The notes beneath the pieces are model-generated. The model was not told where the DNA came from. It was given only the letters and a program-made list of their open reading frames with translations, and ran no database searches. Shown piece after piece: positions 1 through 11,817 of a stretch of 64,000 bases of DNA; the stretch's first letter is position 1, and every line of letters begins with the position of its first letter. The translations under genes and the position numbers were made by a program. This stretch comes from Coriolopsis trogii (lineage: Eukaryota > Basidiomycota > Agaricomycetes > Polyporales > Polyporaceae): the NCBI GenBank assembly GCA_020543525.1, contig JAHYIO010000023.1, positions 1,984,001 to 2,048,000 on the forward strand. The letters are read 5' to 3'.

Positions 1-2
1 GC

Positions 3-1283
3 AACTTCCTTTCCCCGGAGTCTGCCAACAATGCTAACGGGAGCGATCCTGCCGCCACGCTCGCACAGCAGCGTGCCAAGCTCAAGGCAAGCAATGCCGC
101 TCATCGCATCTCCGCGCCTGCGCTATCTTCCACCATCGGTGCCGATCGCAACACTTGGGGCTCTGGCTCGAACCAGCTTGGCCAGGTCGATGAACGCTCA
201 TCGTCACCTGCGCAAGAGATCACCTTATCACCCAACCCTGCGTCGCGCCCGAAGAGCACCGACTTCTCGGGCCTTGCCAACGCTCTCAAGTCCCCTCGGG
301 GCGACGACGTCGAGCAGCAGCTGTCTCCCATGCCGGGTGGCAGCTGGGCGAGCATGGTGAACACTCCCCTGATTCCCATCTTCAAGGATACTCGCAACCC
401 TGGACAGAGCCTCGATGCTGCCGCGCAAAAGCTCAACGACTGGACGGCTGGTGGTGGCGCCGCGGTGCCGCTCATTTCTGACCCGCCGAAGAAGTACAAC
501 CGTCTATCGAAGGGCGCGCCGAGCAACAACGACAACGACGATGGCAACCACGGTCAAAATGGCGCGCCGCGTAACATCCGGTCCGCCAGCGGCAATGGGA
601 ACCTCAGTGCCTTTGGGGGTCAGGCCGGCTGGGGTGGTGCACGCAGTCCTGCTCTATCCAATACGTCTGGGAGATTCAGCGACGATGGCAGCATGAACGG
701 CATGGGTGTCCCTGGCTTTGCCGCCATGGGTATGGGTAACCCTGCTCTTGCTGGCCTTGCTGGCACTGGTGGATTCAACATGGCGGCACTCGCCGCTGCC
801 GGCATGGCTCCCGTCAGCCCTTTCAATAGCATGTTCAACATGAACAACCTCGCAGCGATGGGTCTCTCACCGGAGCAAATGCTCGCGATGCAGATGGCGG
901 CGGCCGGCCAACTTGGTCAGCTTGGCCAGCCTGGACTTGGGCCGTTCGGGATGGGCCTCGGCAATCAGAACAACATGCGCGGCCAGCGGGGAATGGGCAA
1001 CCGGGGTGGAAACACGAAGTCTCCAGGGCAGCGGGAGAAGAAGGACGATGAGGACGTCGATCCGAAGCTGCTCGATGACATCCCGGCGTGGCTGCGGAGC
1101 CTCCGGCTGCATAAGTACACGCCCAATTTCGAGGGCATGCACTGGCGGGACATGGTGGTCATGGATGAGGCCGCGCTTGAGGCGAAGGGCGTCGCAGCCC
1201 TGGGGGCGAGGAGGAAGATGCTCAAGACGTTCGAGGTCGTGCGCAAGAAGATGGGCATTGAGGGTCCGGATTCCTCTTCCTAG
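3..1283 (+). CDS. VTS1: Vts1/Smaug-like SAM-domain RNA-binding protein, 3' part
   Basis: The reading frame is open from the first bases of the window to a TAG at 1281-1283, so the gene starts upstream and only the C-terminal ~426 residues are present. Most of this is low-complexity Ser/Asn/Gly/Met/Gln-rich sequence with runs of Met, Ala and Gly. The last ~65 residues form a SAM domain (begins DDIPAWLRSLRLHKY, then WRDMVVMDE, then GARRKMLKTFEVV). Family knowledge: the Vts1/Smaug SAM domain binds a stem-loop Smaug recognition element in mRNAs and recruits the CCR4-NOT deadenylase, acting in the cytoplasm. The C-terminal position of the domain and the GARRKML helix fit Vts1. No intron is needed in this part. 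The N-terminus cannot be judged. Confidence 0.88.
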   Translation, partial: NFLSPESANNANGSDPAATLAQQRAKLKASNAAHRISAPALSSTIGADRNTWGSGSNQLGQVDERSSSPAQEITLSPNPASRPKSTDFSGLANALKSPRGDDVEQQLSPMPGGSWASMVNTPLIPIFKDTRNPGQSLDAAAQKLNDWTAGGGAAVPLISDPPKKYNRLSKGAPSNNDNDDGNHGQNGAPRNIRSASGNGNLSAFGGQAGWGGARSPALSNTSGRFSDDGSMNGMGVPGFAAMGMGNPALAGLAGTGGFNMAALAAAGMAPVSPFNSMFNMNNLAAMGLSPEQMLAMQMAAAGQLGQLGQPGLGPFGMGLGNQNNMRGQRGMGNRGGNTKSPGQREKKDDEDVDPKLLDDIPAWLRSLRLHKYTPNFEGMHWRDMVVMDEAALEAKGVAALGARRKMLKTFEVVRKKMGIEGPDSSS

Positions 1284-2319
1284 ATACTTTCTCGTGGAAG
1301 ACTCCGCTGCTGCTCGTCGCACACCACTCTATCGTGGATCGCGCCGCGAGTATGTAGGCGGACACCACACACAAAGCGGCCCAAGGGGCCTACCAACCGT
1401 TTTTCTTGGATCTGTTCTCGATTGATATTCGCCTACTCCTGGCCAGGGTACCCACGTCCGCATCCCCCTATACCATATTACCTCCCTCTTCCTTCATAGT
1501 AACGGAACCACGTTGTGCGGTGGGTCTAGTGAACATGTGTCGTCCAGTCGAGTGTATGCCTAGCTGTAATCTGACATGTAAATAGGCCCACAGTCTCTAT
1601 TTAATGTTTCCTCTCTCTTCCTCCACGAGCCTACAGCATCTCGTCGGTCCCTTCATGCGATAGTCTCACAGAATCATCATGGATCAAAGGAAGGGTGGCA
1701 GTGAAAACAGTGATTGCTTCGAAGGGCCACCACGTCGGTTTATACGGACGAGCATATCTACCACAAACACTGCCTCCGAAAGAGCGTCGGAAGCTACGTT
1801 CTACTACGCGGCATGCGTGTCCCATTCGAACCACATAGGCCAGTACTCGTGTCTCTCGTGACTCCCACCGTCATAGCGTCGTAGGAAGGAGAACATGAAT
1901 TTCCGGAGACGATATAGAAGTACCACGATCTCGATGTCCATACGTGCATTAGAGGCGACCAAGCGATGGAGACTTGATGTAAACTTGCTGCGTTGTCCAA
2001 GCAAATGAGTAAATTAGGTAAAAACCATGAGGGACTGTCGGAGCCCGGGGCCAGCTTCAAGATGAATACAGTGAGTCACGGGAGTGGGTTCGCGGGGAGC
2101 CATGCACAGCACACATACACTCAGACAACGATACGCTGGATGCTGTCAAGACCGGCGGTTGCATCCTCTTGGTGATCGCGTAGCGTCGACAGTATGGTGG
2201 AGGATTCGTGAGGTGCAGGATGATCGTCGATTTGACTATAAGATATATATATGTGTATGTCTTTTCCGTATATAATGCACGTGCTCATGTCGTAAATACG
2301 ACTGTACAACGTTCAACGG
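1284..2319. other. Convergent intergenic region
   Basis: This stretch separates the 3' end of the SAM-protein gene from the 3' end of the minus-strand pectinesterase. It presumably holds both 3' UTRs. Short open frames occur on both strands but none has recognisable motifs, splice logic or length. A short AT-dinucleotide tract lies near 2,240-2,260. I see no further gene. Confidence 0.5.
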
Positions 2320-3905
2320 TCAGCAACAACTAAGCCAGTGAACATCGATCCAGCGTGGCATTTCCAAGAAGACCTTCTCAACGGTGAATTCGCTGGCCTC
2401 TTTCTGAGTCAGTTTGTGTTCAAGGGAAATCCGGGAAGAGGTGTTCCCTCCGGGTCCTACACAGTACATGAGATCTTTCGGTCAACCTATCACAATACCC
2501 AGGTACATACCGAAAGAATGAAACTCTGCATAGAACGTCGTATTCAGGATGACTGGCCTACACGGTAATTGTCACCGAACGATAGCTGTCGAATGCCAAC
2601 TATACGAACCTTGCGCTATCAAACGGAGTCCAACCCACGGGATTGACGCTCTGATCCATGTAGGTGCGCAAGAAAACCGTCGTGGCCAAGTCGTTCCACG
2701 GCCGCCCGAGGAAGCATTTCCCGTCCGTGACCGTGGTTTCGTTCGCATCTGGCGACTGCCAGGGAGAGATCTGGTGAGAATGTAGGAAAGACTTTGGATA
2801 TTACATACTCGAATGATCCTCGAGTTGGAGATGTATGCACCGTAACGGTTGCCGGGCGCGTCAGTGAGGTTGGTTCCCTTCCATGCCACTATACCTCCAC
2901 CACATGCACGATTTGCGAGGGTCACATTTTCAAACCACCTACGGCGAGTAATGAGTGACGGTACAAGACGCATGTCATCTCGTCATAGACTAACGCCGTC
3001 CCAAAACCAAAGAGGTCTAGGCAAGCAGGTCAGCATCCGATCAATCAAGGTGTTTGATGACTCACAATCCGTCTGTCCGTAGATGATGCTGTCAATCACA
3101 TATGTACTCGCGTTGCGGCCCGTGTACCACGTATCCTGATAGCTTGCGAACGTACAGTCATAGAAGGAAGCATTGGCGTAGGATATGTCAGTCACTAAGG
3201 CCTGCGAGATCGCGAAATTGGCCTGTAGCTCAACAGATCAGCGTACACGTTACGCACGTCATTGGTGTGACGGACCGCTCGGTTTTCAAAGTCAATGTTG
3301 TAAGCTTTGAAGTTAACATTTCCAAACAAGGGCTGCAGGGGAGCTCCGGAAGGCCCAGCCCCAATCAACGATGCATTGAAGGACGGGGCGACGAGTAGGA
3401 CGGCAGACTGGGCGTCGTCAATCCCGTTTTCGACATATATATCATTCCAGATGTGAACCAGATTGCGAGTCAACGAGTTCCCTGCAGGGTCGAAGGCAGT
3501 GTGAGGATCGAGTTGGCCCTGCAAAACGGGATTAGGACGAGCGTATGGATGCAAAATGGCCAACAAACTAAAAGAGTCAGTGGGCCTGAACGCGTGATGT
3601 TGACTGTTTCGTGATACTCTCCCGCACCAACGAGGATAGTTGCGGCTCCATATTCGGGTCTGAACGAATGAGAGATAGGCAGCATACGCAGCGCGTCAAG
3701 ACACTTACAAGGACAAAACCGCTGATTGCACGCTACTGAAATGCGCACGTGGGTCACTGTGAGATACGAATATAGTTCCAGGGAGACAGCCAGTCAAGGG
3801 TGATAATCCAGTGGGTTTTCGCAATTGACAAGCAACGTGAGTAGGCGACAGGGCCCCGGCTAGACGTACAGCGGCAAAGAAAAGCAGTGATGCGGCAACA
3901 TGCAT
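2320..3905 (-). CDS. Secreted pectin methylesterase (pectinesterase, CE8)
   Basis: A multi-exon minus-strand gene starting at the ATG at 3905 with a hydrophobic secretion signal (MHVAASLLFFAAVRLAGAL). Exons joined at GT..AG sites give the ordered CE8 motifs: VGAGEYHETVNI (the GxYxE motif), an Asn-rich middle, FYDCTFASYQDTWYTGR (QDT motif), QTDYLFGFGTAWFENV (the Asp-containing equivalent of DFIFG), GRPW, and NTTFYAEFHSFGPGGNTSS near the end. The stop is TGA at 2320-2322. The enzyme de-esterifies homogalacturonan in plant cell walls outside the cell, which fits a plant-biomass-degrading fungus. Introns are about 45-60 bases; one falls exactly between the D and Y of QTDY. Some internal exon edges upstream of 3,560 are less certain. 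The catalytic residues I can align are present, so the gene looks functional. Confidence 0.85.
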
Positions 3906-4554
3906 GGTTGAGATGTGGTACTGGTGCAGCAGGGGGTGCTAGTATTCCGTGGAGAAATCAATACTTTATAGGCGTAGAACGGGCCGTCAGGAGTGTCATA
4001 GGACCCTATGGAACGTCAGCATCGAGCAGGCGGTACAGAGGCAATTGAATCCATGCTCAACTGACCACATCTAATAAATATACCCGTTCACACAATTTTC
4101 GCGAGCTTACATAGCTTGTGTAGCGTGAACGCGTTGGCCCTGCTTGTGTATTGCAATATTGAGCTCGTCTCTTCTGTGCTACATAGTGGTTGGCAGTCCA
4201 AGGGTCCGCTGCGCCGACATCCGTCTACTCGTGGAACCTACCAGTTGCAGTATTCTGAGCTTCCTCCATCAGCATGCAAAGACTCACAATTGGTGGCGTG
4301 AATCATCCTGCAACGACGCTTTGTGTAAGAGACGTGATAGCAGAGTACACAACGGCACTCCTGTATGGCTGGGCAGACGAGAGCAGGTTCTGCGTGAGAA
4401 CAGGCAGCTGCGCGTTGATCACTACCTTTGGGAGATTTGTCAGCAAGGCGTCTGGGCGGACCGTGGCGGTTGCGGGCGCAGTGTCTCCGAAGCGTCTCCA
4501 CCACCGCGTTGTTCTCGTCCTTACTACCACCCTCCGCCGCTGCATCCTACCGCA
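3906..4554. promoter_or_regulatory. Divergent promoter region, pectinesterase / syntaxin
   Basis: About 650 bases separate the minus-strand pectinesterase ATG (3905) from the plus-strand syntaxin ATG (4555). The syntaxin frame happens to be open back to 4144, but the upstream part has no SNARE-like sequence, so I treat it as 5' UTR or promoter. Apart from the TATA box at 3964-3970 I see no specific regulatory motif. Confidence 0.4.
3964..3970 (-). promoter_or_regulatory. TATA box of the pectinesterase gene
   Basis: Reading the minus strand, TATAAAG lies about 60 bases upstream of the pectinesterase ATG at 3905, a usual spacing for a fungal TATA-dependent, regulated promoter. No other clear TATA motif lies between here and the start codon. 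The assignment rests on position and sequence only. Confidence 0.5.
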
Positions 4555-5690
4555 ATGAGCTTTCAAGACATAGAGGCCGGGCTCACCCAACGTCCCCTGT
4601 CTCCAAGCGGCGTCCCTCAGTCGCCAGAGGAGACCGCGTTTGTTTCCCTGCAGTCATCACTGTCTCTCCAAGCCTTCAAGATCAATACCAATGTCCAAGG
4701 TATTCTGAAGTTAGTCGATCAGCTGGGAACCGCAAGAGACTCTGCGAGTCTGCGCAAGTCTCTGTGAGTACAAATAATGGTCTTCAAACACGCCCGCTCC
4801 ACTAATCCAGGTCGACCACAGCCATGACCTCACGGAGTCAACGCGCGCGATGGTCAAGCGAGGTTCGGACGATCTCAAGAAGCTGGTGACAATGCAGGCT
4901 ACCCTAGTACGTTTGATGATTCATCAAGAATTGTAGGAACGAATGCTCACATTGCGTCTGCAGCCACGGTACAAGACGTCATTGCAGAAGACCTCTCATG
5001 ATTTCCGACTTTCTCTTGCTGCCTTCCAGCGCGCCCAGCAGGTCAGCGCAGAGCGTCAGCGGACAGTTATTGAGGGTGTCAAGCATGCTGTCGAGGATGA
5101 AGCGACTGCAGGGTGAGTACCTTGCCTTTAGACATACTTGATGTAGACATAACGTACCGACGGTGCGCTGCTCGACGCGGATCCAGACATGAGGAGGCTC
5201 GATCCTCGAGTCCCACACCCTCGCAACGACAGGCGCAAATTCTCCAGACACAGTTCTCGCCCCAAGAACTTGCATTCCAAGAGTCCTTGATACAGGAACG
5301 CGAAGCCGAGATACGGGAGATTGAGACCGGGATTCATGAGCTACACACGATTTTCCGTGACCTCGGCACCCTCGTCCAGGAGCAGGGCGGTATGATCGGT
5401 ACGTGTCTATCAACGACGACTCTATGAATCGTGCGCGCTAACGTCCCTGCTCAGACAACATCGAGTCAAATATATCCTCTATCGCTGTGGATACCGCAGG
5501 TGCTGCAGAAGAGCTGACCACAGCACACGAATACCAGCGACGCGCAGGCCGGCGCGCCTTGTGTCTCATGCTCGTCCTTGTCGTCGTCATATGCGTGGTC
5601 CTCTTGGCAGTACGTACCCTCCTTGTTGTAGCACGTTGTTCTACGGGAATACCAATGCTTTGCTGAACTTTACTTCAGGTCTTGTCATGA
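4555..5690 (+). CDS. Pep12-like syntaxin (t-SNARE)
   Basis: The start ATG at 4555 gives MSFQDIEAGLTQRPLSP. Spliced exons then give an N-terminal helical region (SLSLQAFKINTNVQGILKLV, LHDLTESTRAMVKRGSDDL) and a canonical SNARE helix (FQESLIQEREAEIREIETGI then HELHTIFRDLGTLVQEQGGMI, DNIESNISS). The C-terminal membrane anchor is ALCLMLVLVVVICVVLLAVL, followed by a TGA at 5688-5690 after a last short exon of four codons. The central glutamine of the zero layer is consistent with a Qa-SNARE. By family it would sit on endosomal or vacuolar membranes and drive vesicle fusion. At least five small introns are needed; each joins in frame. A Tlg2- or Vam3-type role is the main alternative. Confidence 0.87.
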
Positions 5691-6075
5691 TTGCGACGTG
5701 CTCAGACCACCGTTCGCTGTGCGCTGTGTAGTTATTCGGACTTGTATACGCTGAATGGACGGATTATGCTACTTTCCCTTTAGTTTCGACGACTCGCAAC
5801 GTGGCTATCCCCTATCTTCCTTTTTATATCGTTACTTATGTTTTGCAGCTGTCATTGTGGGCGAGGTGATTGGGAGGATAGCGAGAGGGATGATGGGTAA
5901 TGCGATCACAAGTCATACTATTAGTATAACGCCTCACACCCCGAGAGATCTTCGTGCGCAAAGAGACATGCTACCATGCCTGAAAGGTTGTGACATGGAC
6001 GTGGGAGCTGTTATGCAAGACCTTCCGAGTGGTAGACATTAGATGCTGTGGGCATCTCGTATGGGTCCTCAAATT
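5691..6075. other. Convergent intergenic region, syntaxin / ETF beta
   Basis: These 385 bases lie between two convergent stop codons (5688-5690 on plus, 6076-6078 on minus). An open frame at 5755-6042 encodes nothing recognisable and probably reflects 3' UTR sequence. I see no additional gene here. Confidence 0.5.
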
Positions 6076-7232
6076 CTATGACTTCACAGGCGTGATACCA
6101 GCTTCCTTGAGCTTAGTGATGAGCTCGTCTACGCTCTCGACCTATCGCGTTGCGTAAGTGACCTGTATCGACTCTCATGGTAGTATACAAACGTACCTTC
6201 CCTCCACCTACGCGTTTTGGTGGCTCTGCGACCTTGATCGTCTCCAGTCTTGGTGTGAGGTCGACCCCAAGGTCCGCGGCAGTCAATTTCTCAATCGGCT
6301 TCTTCTTTGCCTTCATAATGTTCGGCAAAGACGCGTAGCGCGGCTCTGTAGATGTCATAATGAGTGGAGAAATAGCATCCGTACGCGAGTCGAGGCTTAC
6401 CATTAAGTCTGAAAGGAGACGTGTGAGGGGAGAGAGGGAAACGGACGGTTCAACACAGTACTCACCGAAGATCCGTCGTCACAACCAATGGCAGCTGGCA
6501 CTTAAGCTGCTCCAAGCCACCATCTATCTCCCGTGTCACTTCTGCCACTTTAGCCTTCGGGTCTACATCGAGCTTGCTCGCGTATGTCGCCTGTGCCCAA
6601 TCCATGAGCCCCGCGAGCATCTGGCCCGTCTGGCCGGCGTCGTCGTCGATGGCCTGCTTTCCCATGATCACCAAGTCAATGCCGCCCTTCTCCTTCTCGC
6701 GCTCGATAATTGCGCGGAGCGCCTTGGCGACTCCGAGCGGTTCCGGGGCCGGGGTAGACTCGGGCACCTCAATGTGCACGGCCGTGTCGGCGCCGATGGC
6801 GAGCGCGGTGCGGAGCGTGTCGACAGCTTTGGGAGGCCCTATGGTAACGACCTTAATGGACTTTACTTGGTCTTTCAGTCGCTCGCGTAACCGGACGGCC
6901 TCCTCAACGGCTGTAAGCACCGACGAGTGCGTCAGAGGTCAGGTGGGTGCGCCATGGGGCAGCGCAGGACGCACCAATCTCGTCGAATGGGTTCTGGGAC
7001 ACGTAGAGGGTTGGAGAAGTGCGCAAATATGAGAATATAGAGACGAACCATGGAATGCTTCACGTTGAGATCGACGCCCTTCTGATCTGGGGTGACTCGG
7101 ATCTTGACTGCATAGTCGACCGTCCTGCGTACCACTGTACTTCAGTTTCTGCAGCGCGGCATGGCTACTTCGCGCTACCCACCGCTTTACGGGAACGAGA
7201 ATGTTGAGCAAACGTACAGCAGACGGTCTCAT
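6076..7232 (-). CDS. Electron transfer flavoprotein beta subunit
   Basis: The ATG at 7232 gives [17 protein letters not shown]. Spliced exons continue with [25 protein letters not shown] and the ETF-beta signature [20 protein letters not shown]. Then come [17 protein letters not shown], the nucleotide-binding stretch [20 protein letters not shown], and a conserved C-terminal tail ([16 protein letters not shown]) ending [18 protein letters not shown] and TAG at 6076-6078. ETF beta pairs with ETF alpha in the mitochondrial matrix, takes electrons from acyl-CoA dehydrogenases and passes them to ETF-ubiquinone oxidoreductase. Length (about 260 aa) and motif order match the family. The next gene downstream on the same strand is a CoA-transferase, so both may serve acyl-CoA metabolism; that link is inference. 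Confidence 0.92.
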
Positions 7233-7480
7233 GGTGAGGAGAAGGAGGAGAGGGAGGCAGCGGAGGGAAGGTACGGAAGTAAATCACGCGTACGCTTCAG
7301 CGAGTGCGGGGATCCGGACGACGGCATTTTCCGCGGCCCCTCATTTACATACGCGAAAGTGGTAGCCAGGTGGTAGCGCTCGTCGGTCGACAACCAAGCA
7401 GTTCGCTATGAAGTAGGGATTTATAGGCATATACTTATTGGCGTGTGATACAATTTGTTCCGTGATACTGTTGGAATGAC

Positions 7481-9285
7481 CTATCCCCTTGGAAGCCATT
7501 CCGGACTGTGCGCATCCAGACGGAAGGGAGCGTAATCCTCTTTGACCGGGGTCGCAGCAAGAACGGCACTGTGCTTGATCGCCCACAACACTCCCTGCCC
7601 AGTAATACCGATATGCCTCGCACCCTCTTTGTACTGCGTGCTTATTGCGATCACCTCCGCGTCTTGTAGGGAACGAGGGGGAAGCGGACGCCCCTCTCCG
7701 AAGGCAACCAGCGGATCCAAACGTCCTAAGGATCGCATCCACCGGCCGACAGCGGCAAGGGAAACTCGAACTTCCCAAGAACCACCCTCCTGAGATGCAC
7801 CATCAATAATAAGTTCTCCAGGTTTTCTGCGTCTTACCGTTATGGTTTTGCAAAGAGCAGCCTGAATGCCAAAGGTGAGCATGTAACCGGCGGCGTGGTC
7901 CAATGCCTGCATAGGGAGGGGTCTTGGCGGGAGGTTGGTTACTGAAGCTTCGCCCTTGAAGGCGGCGTATGCTTCAGCCTCGGCCACATTGTATCCCGTG
8001 GCAGTTTGCACAAGGGAGTCGAACTGCAGTACGTAATATCAGTGACCCTGGACAGAGGCAATAATACTCAGAACCAACACCACGGCGGTCCCTCCATGGT
8101 CCTTCCCAGCCATATGCCGTGAGGCTCGCATAGACAATCCCAGGGCGTGCCTTTGTAACCTCTCCGACGCTGAAGCCCTTTCCGGCCACGCCGCCCGGCC
8201 GATATGCCTGCAAGAAAACGTCCGCTTCTGTGACGAGGGTCGCCAGGGTCCTCCGATCAGCGACTTCGTTCAAATCCAGCTGAGTAGTCCGTTTTCCTCG
8301 AGAGGTGTCCATGTCCAGGTTCGGGAGCGCAGGGAGCTTAGGGGAGGTTATCCACAAAACATCGGCACCATGAGCTGGGTACAGACTGTCAGCACGGACT
8401 CCTGATACTGTGTGAGGTGAGATACGGAACCAGCAAGTGTTCTGCCACAAATAGGACCAGCAAGAACTCTGGTCAAGTCTAAGACGCGAATGCCCTCTAA
8501 CGGCTGAGCAGGTTGGACAAGGGATGGTTTCCGCTTTGGCGCATCTCCCACCTTGATCAACATAATGGGAGGCGTGCGTGCAAGAGCTTGTCCCTGTGGA
8601 TGTGTATCCCATTGGTCGAATGAGCGAAGTGCGGTAGCCACCATCTTTGTCGAAGCCGCTTCCGTCTCGAAGTCGACAGCATTCCAACCCGACAGGGCAT
8701 TGGCAATAGACTCCTTCGTTGGCTCACATCTCAAGATGTCCAATATACCTTGTTTATGGCTATCGTATCTCGCGTGAGTTTCGTGACTGTATAGTCACCA
8801 GTGAGGGCCTTACTGAGGAAAATTCGTATGGATCCGCACGTAGCTTTCATCCTTAGTCTTGTACACACCGGCCAAATCGTCGAAAAGGGCCGGGCTCTCG
8901 TCTGACCGTCCCTCGATGGAGTAATATGCTTCGCTCTCTGCAAGTTGTGTTAGAACTGCACTATGAACGGACTGTATGGCCGCGACTGACTAAATTCAAG
9001 AACGGCATGACGTGCGTCGACAGCTACCGTTTGCTCAATACCGGTTCGCAGCTGGTGGAAGTGAGCCGCGGCTAAGCCGGATAATCCTATAGCTGTCTGC
9101 GGTAACATGAGAACGGGTTGTTCATAGTCCAAGCGAGAGCAGCATGCCTGAGCTGCGGTGCCTATCTTGAAAGATGAGTCGACGGAAGGATCAGGGTGCT
9201 CGCTGAGTCGCAATCGTGTCAGGGCTTCCATAGGCAAACCTAGGGACCGCCACAATATCTCTGCAGGTACGCGGATGGTGGCCAT
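7481..9285 (-). CDS. Family III (CaiB/BaiF-type) CoA-transferase
   Basis: I chose the ATG at 9285 (MATIRVPAEILWRSLGLP); an upstream in-frame start at 9354 would add 23 residues. Spliced exons give AAHFHQLRTG, the block ESEAYYSIEGRSDESPALFD, GVYKTKDESYVRIHTNFPHH, then LEGIRVLDLTRVLAGPICGR. These are followed by NLDMDTSRGKRTTQLDL, ADVFLQAYRPGG, KARPGIVYASLTAYG, PMQALDHAAGYMLTFG and PVKEDYAPFRLD. The stop is TAG at 7481-7483. The family moves CoA between carboxylic acids or epimerises 2-methylacyl-CoAs; the exact substrate cannot be told from sequence. The final domain is complete. It lies 248 bases downstream of the ETF beta start, on the same strand. Confidence 0.85.
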
Positions 9286-9730
9286 GTCAAAGCTGAGTCG
9301 AAGATGTTGTCGACTTTGAGAAATTATAGTACTGGCGTTGGAAAACAGTCGCATGTATCTTTAGATCTTGGACACCCTCCGGCAGAGTTGCGGTCCGGAC
9401 CGACTTGCACTCGGAAACGCAGGGAGTTCGTCACATTGACATGCCAACTGGCCTCGTATTGGGAGTGTTCAGTCTCACCAGAAAATAATCATGTTAGCAT
9501 ACTATGTCCTTTAGCACTCAATACGGGATGGGAGGTTCTTGGATGAACCCAGAGACGTCGACAGGCGCCGACCAACCATGTTCGGGTGATTTCGAAGGGT
9601 TTGGGACGCCGACGGCGGAGCTAGCTTTTCACTGCGACGGGGCTTGAATGTATTCTCATTCCGACTCTACGCCGTATTCGCCCGGTGAGCGTTTCCGCCG
9701 ACGACGAACACTTCATTCTCCACAACCTCG
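9286..9730. promoter_or_regulatory. Divergent promoter region, CoA-transferase / MPP beta
   Basis: The 445 bases between the two divergent ATGs must hold both promoters. I see no TATA box at a convincing distance from either start and no repeated operator-like motif. The alternative CoA-transferase start at 9354 would shorten it. Confidence 0.4.
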
Positions 9731-11317
9731 ATGGTGACCAGCACACTCTCGGCCTCGCTTGGACGTGCTCTTCGTCGCAGCGCAGCGCGCTATCCCGTAC
9801 GTTGCACATGCTTTGGTCCAAATATGCGTTCCTGACAGAGTCCACCTCAGCGCCGCCCATTGCGGTCATTCGCGACTGCAGTCAACATACCTCACCCCCA
9901 GCTGCAGACGACAACGCTGCCAAATGGCCTGACGGTTGCAACTGAGGCGCATCCGCACGCGCAGACGGCAACGGTGGGTGTGTGGATTGATGCGGGGTCG
10001 AGGGCGGAGACAGACGCGACGAACGGCACAGCGCATTTCCTCGAGCACATGGCGTTCAAGGGAACCAACCGCCGCACTCAACATCAGCTTGAGTTGTCGG
10101 TCGAGAACATTGGTGCTCACTTGAACGCGTACACGTCGCGTGAGCAGACGGTGTACTACGCCAAATGCTTCTCCAAGGACGTTGGCACCAGCGTGGACAT
10201 CATCAGTGATATCCTGCAGAACTCGACCCTCGAGGCTTCGGCTATTGAGCGTGAGCGCGATGTGATTCTCCGTGAGCAGCAGGAAGTGGACAAGCAGATG
10301 GAGGAGGTTGTCTTCGACCACTTGCATGCTGTTGCTTTCCAGGGTACGTCACCTTCGGATCTGCGCCTGGCGAGTAGCTGACCTCTTTCAGGCCAACCCC
10401 TCGGACGTACCATCCTCGGACCGAAGCAGAACATTCTCTCCATCAAGCGCGATGATCTCGTCTCCTACATCAAGACGAACTACACCGCGGACCGCATGGT
10501 TCTCGTTGGTACCGGTGGTGTCGACCACGACCAGCTCGTCAAGTACGCCGAGCAGCACTTCGCCAAGCTCCCCGTCTCCCCCAACCCCATTCCCCTTGGT
10601 CGCCTCTCCCACCCCAAGACGAAGTTCGTCGGCTCTGAAGTCCGCATTCGCGACGACTCGATGCCTACTGCTCACGTCGCTATCGCCGTCGAGGGTGTCG
10701 GCTGGAGCTCACCCGACTACTTCCCCATGCTAGTCATGCAGAGCATCTTCGGCAACTGGGACCGTTCGCTCGGTGCTGCTGGCCTCATGTCCTCTCGCCT
10801 CTCCCACATCATCTCGTCGAACGAGCTTGCGAACAGCTTCATGTCGTTCTCGACGAGCTACTCGGACACCGGTCTCTGGGGTATTTATCTCGTGAGCGAG
10901 AACCTCATGAACCTGGACGACATGACTCACTTCACGCTCCGCGAGTGGACACGTATGTCGATTGCGCCTACGGACACCGAAGTTGAGCGCGCCAAGAGCC
11001 AGCTCAAGGCAAGCTTGCTGCTCAGTCTTGACGGCACGACCGCCATTGCCGAGGATATCGGTCGTCAGCTTGTCACCAGCGGACGTCGCATGACACCCAA
11101 GCAGATCGAGTTTGCGGTTGATGCGGTCACCGTCGACGACATCAAGCGGGTAGCGAAGAAGTACCTTTGGGACAAGGATGTGCGTATTGAGCTACTGTGT
11201 ACATTTTGACTTTGCTGACTGCCTCTCTTGCAGATTGCTATTGCCGCTGTCGGTCCCTTGGACGGTCTCTTTGACTACAACCGTATCCGCGCGGACATGT
11301 CATCGATGATCTACTAG
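9731..11317 (+). CDS. MAS1: Mitochondrial processing peptidase beta subunit
   Basis: A first exon at 9731-9796 supplies an Arg/Ser-rich targeting peptide ([20 protein letters not shown]), followed by [11 protein letters not shown] after a 42-base intron. Three further exons (9839-10343, 10392-11179, 11234-11317) give 480 residues in total. The inverted zinc motif HFLEH is at residues 88-92 in the context [14 protein letters not shown], with the downstream acidic zinc ligand region near [16 protein letters not shown]. The C-terminal half has the M16 inactive-domain pattern ([17 protein letters not shown], ending [14 protein letters not shown]). The retained HxxEH identifies the catalytic beta subunit, not alpha or the core-1/core-2 proteins of complex III. 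It cleaves presequences from imported precursors in the matrix. Confidence 0.93.
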
Positions 11318-11817
11318 AGGACACGGTGTGCGCCTTCGGATGGGTGTTGCTGTGTAGCTATCGTCGTAATGCCAACTAGCTTTGCGAGTAGACTAAAAGT
11401 AACTACACATATTCTTTCTAGACGAGGGTTAAGCTATACGTCTGCACAAGACTGTTTCCGGTGTACGCTTGGATTGGCTATATTTGTGAGAACCGTAAAG
11501 TGGGTTGAAAGAGGCGACGTTACATCCGGTGTGCTGTCAAGTAGTGAGTTTGCAATCCGTCGCTTCCGATACGTCAGCAAGTTCGGAACAATGCTCGCGA
11601 GTGATTTGATGTTTACGCAATCTGAGTTGAGACCAATGATGCTCGTAGTGTTACAAAGGGTTGACAATCACGGAATCGATGTCGCTATTACCATCAAGTA
11701 TGGGGTGCGGGTATATATACCGAAATAACGTACGTCTAAGAAACTCTATACCATCCCCCGCGGCTCTCCAGTGACTCTTCCCTATCCATCTGGACACCAC
11801 CTACGCATCCAACATCC
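11318..11817. other. Convergent intergenic region, MPP beta / DUF202
   Basis: The 500 bases between the two stop codons contain an open frame at 11369-11728 with no recognisable motif and no homologous neighbour. I treat the region as 3' UTRs. Confidence 0.45.

Noticed and set aside
4144..4554. Upstream extension of the syntaxin frame
   Set aside because: Sequence before 4555 has no SNARE-like features and the ATG at 4555 gives the expected N-terminus.
11369..11728. 119-codon frame after the MPP gene
   Set aside because: No motif, lies where two 3' UTRs are expected.
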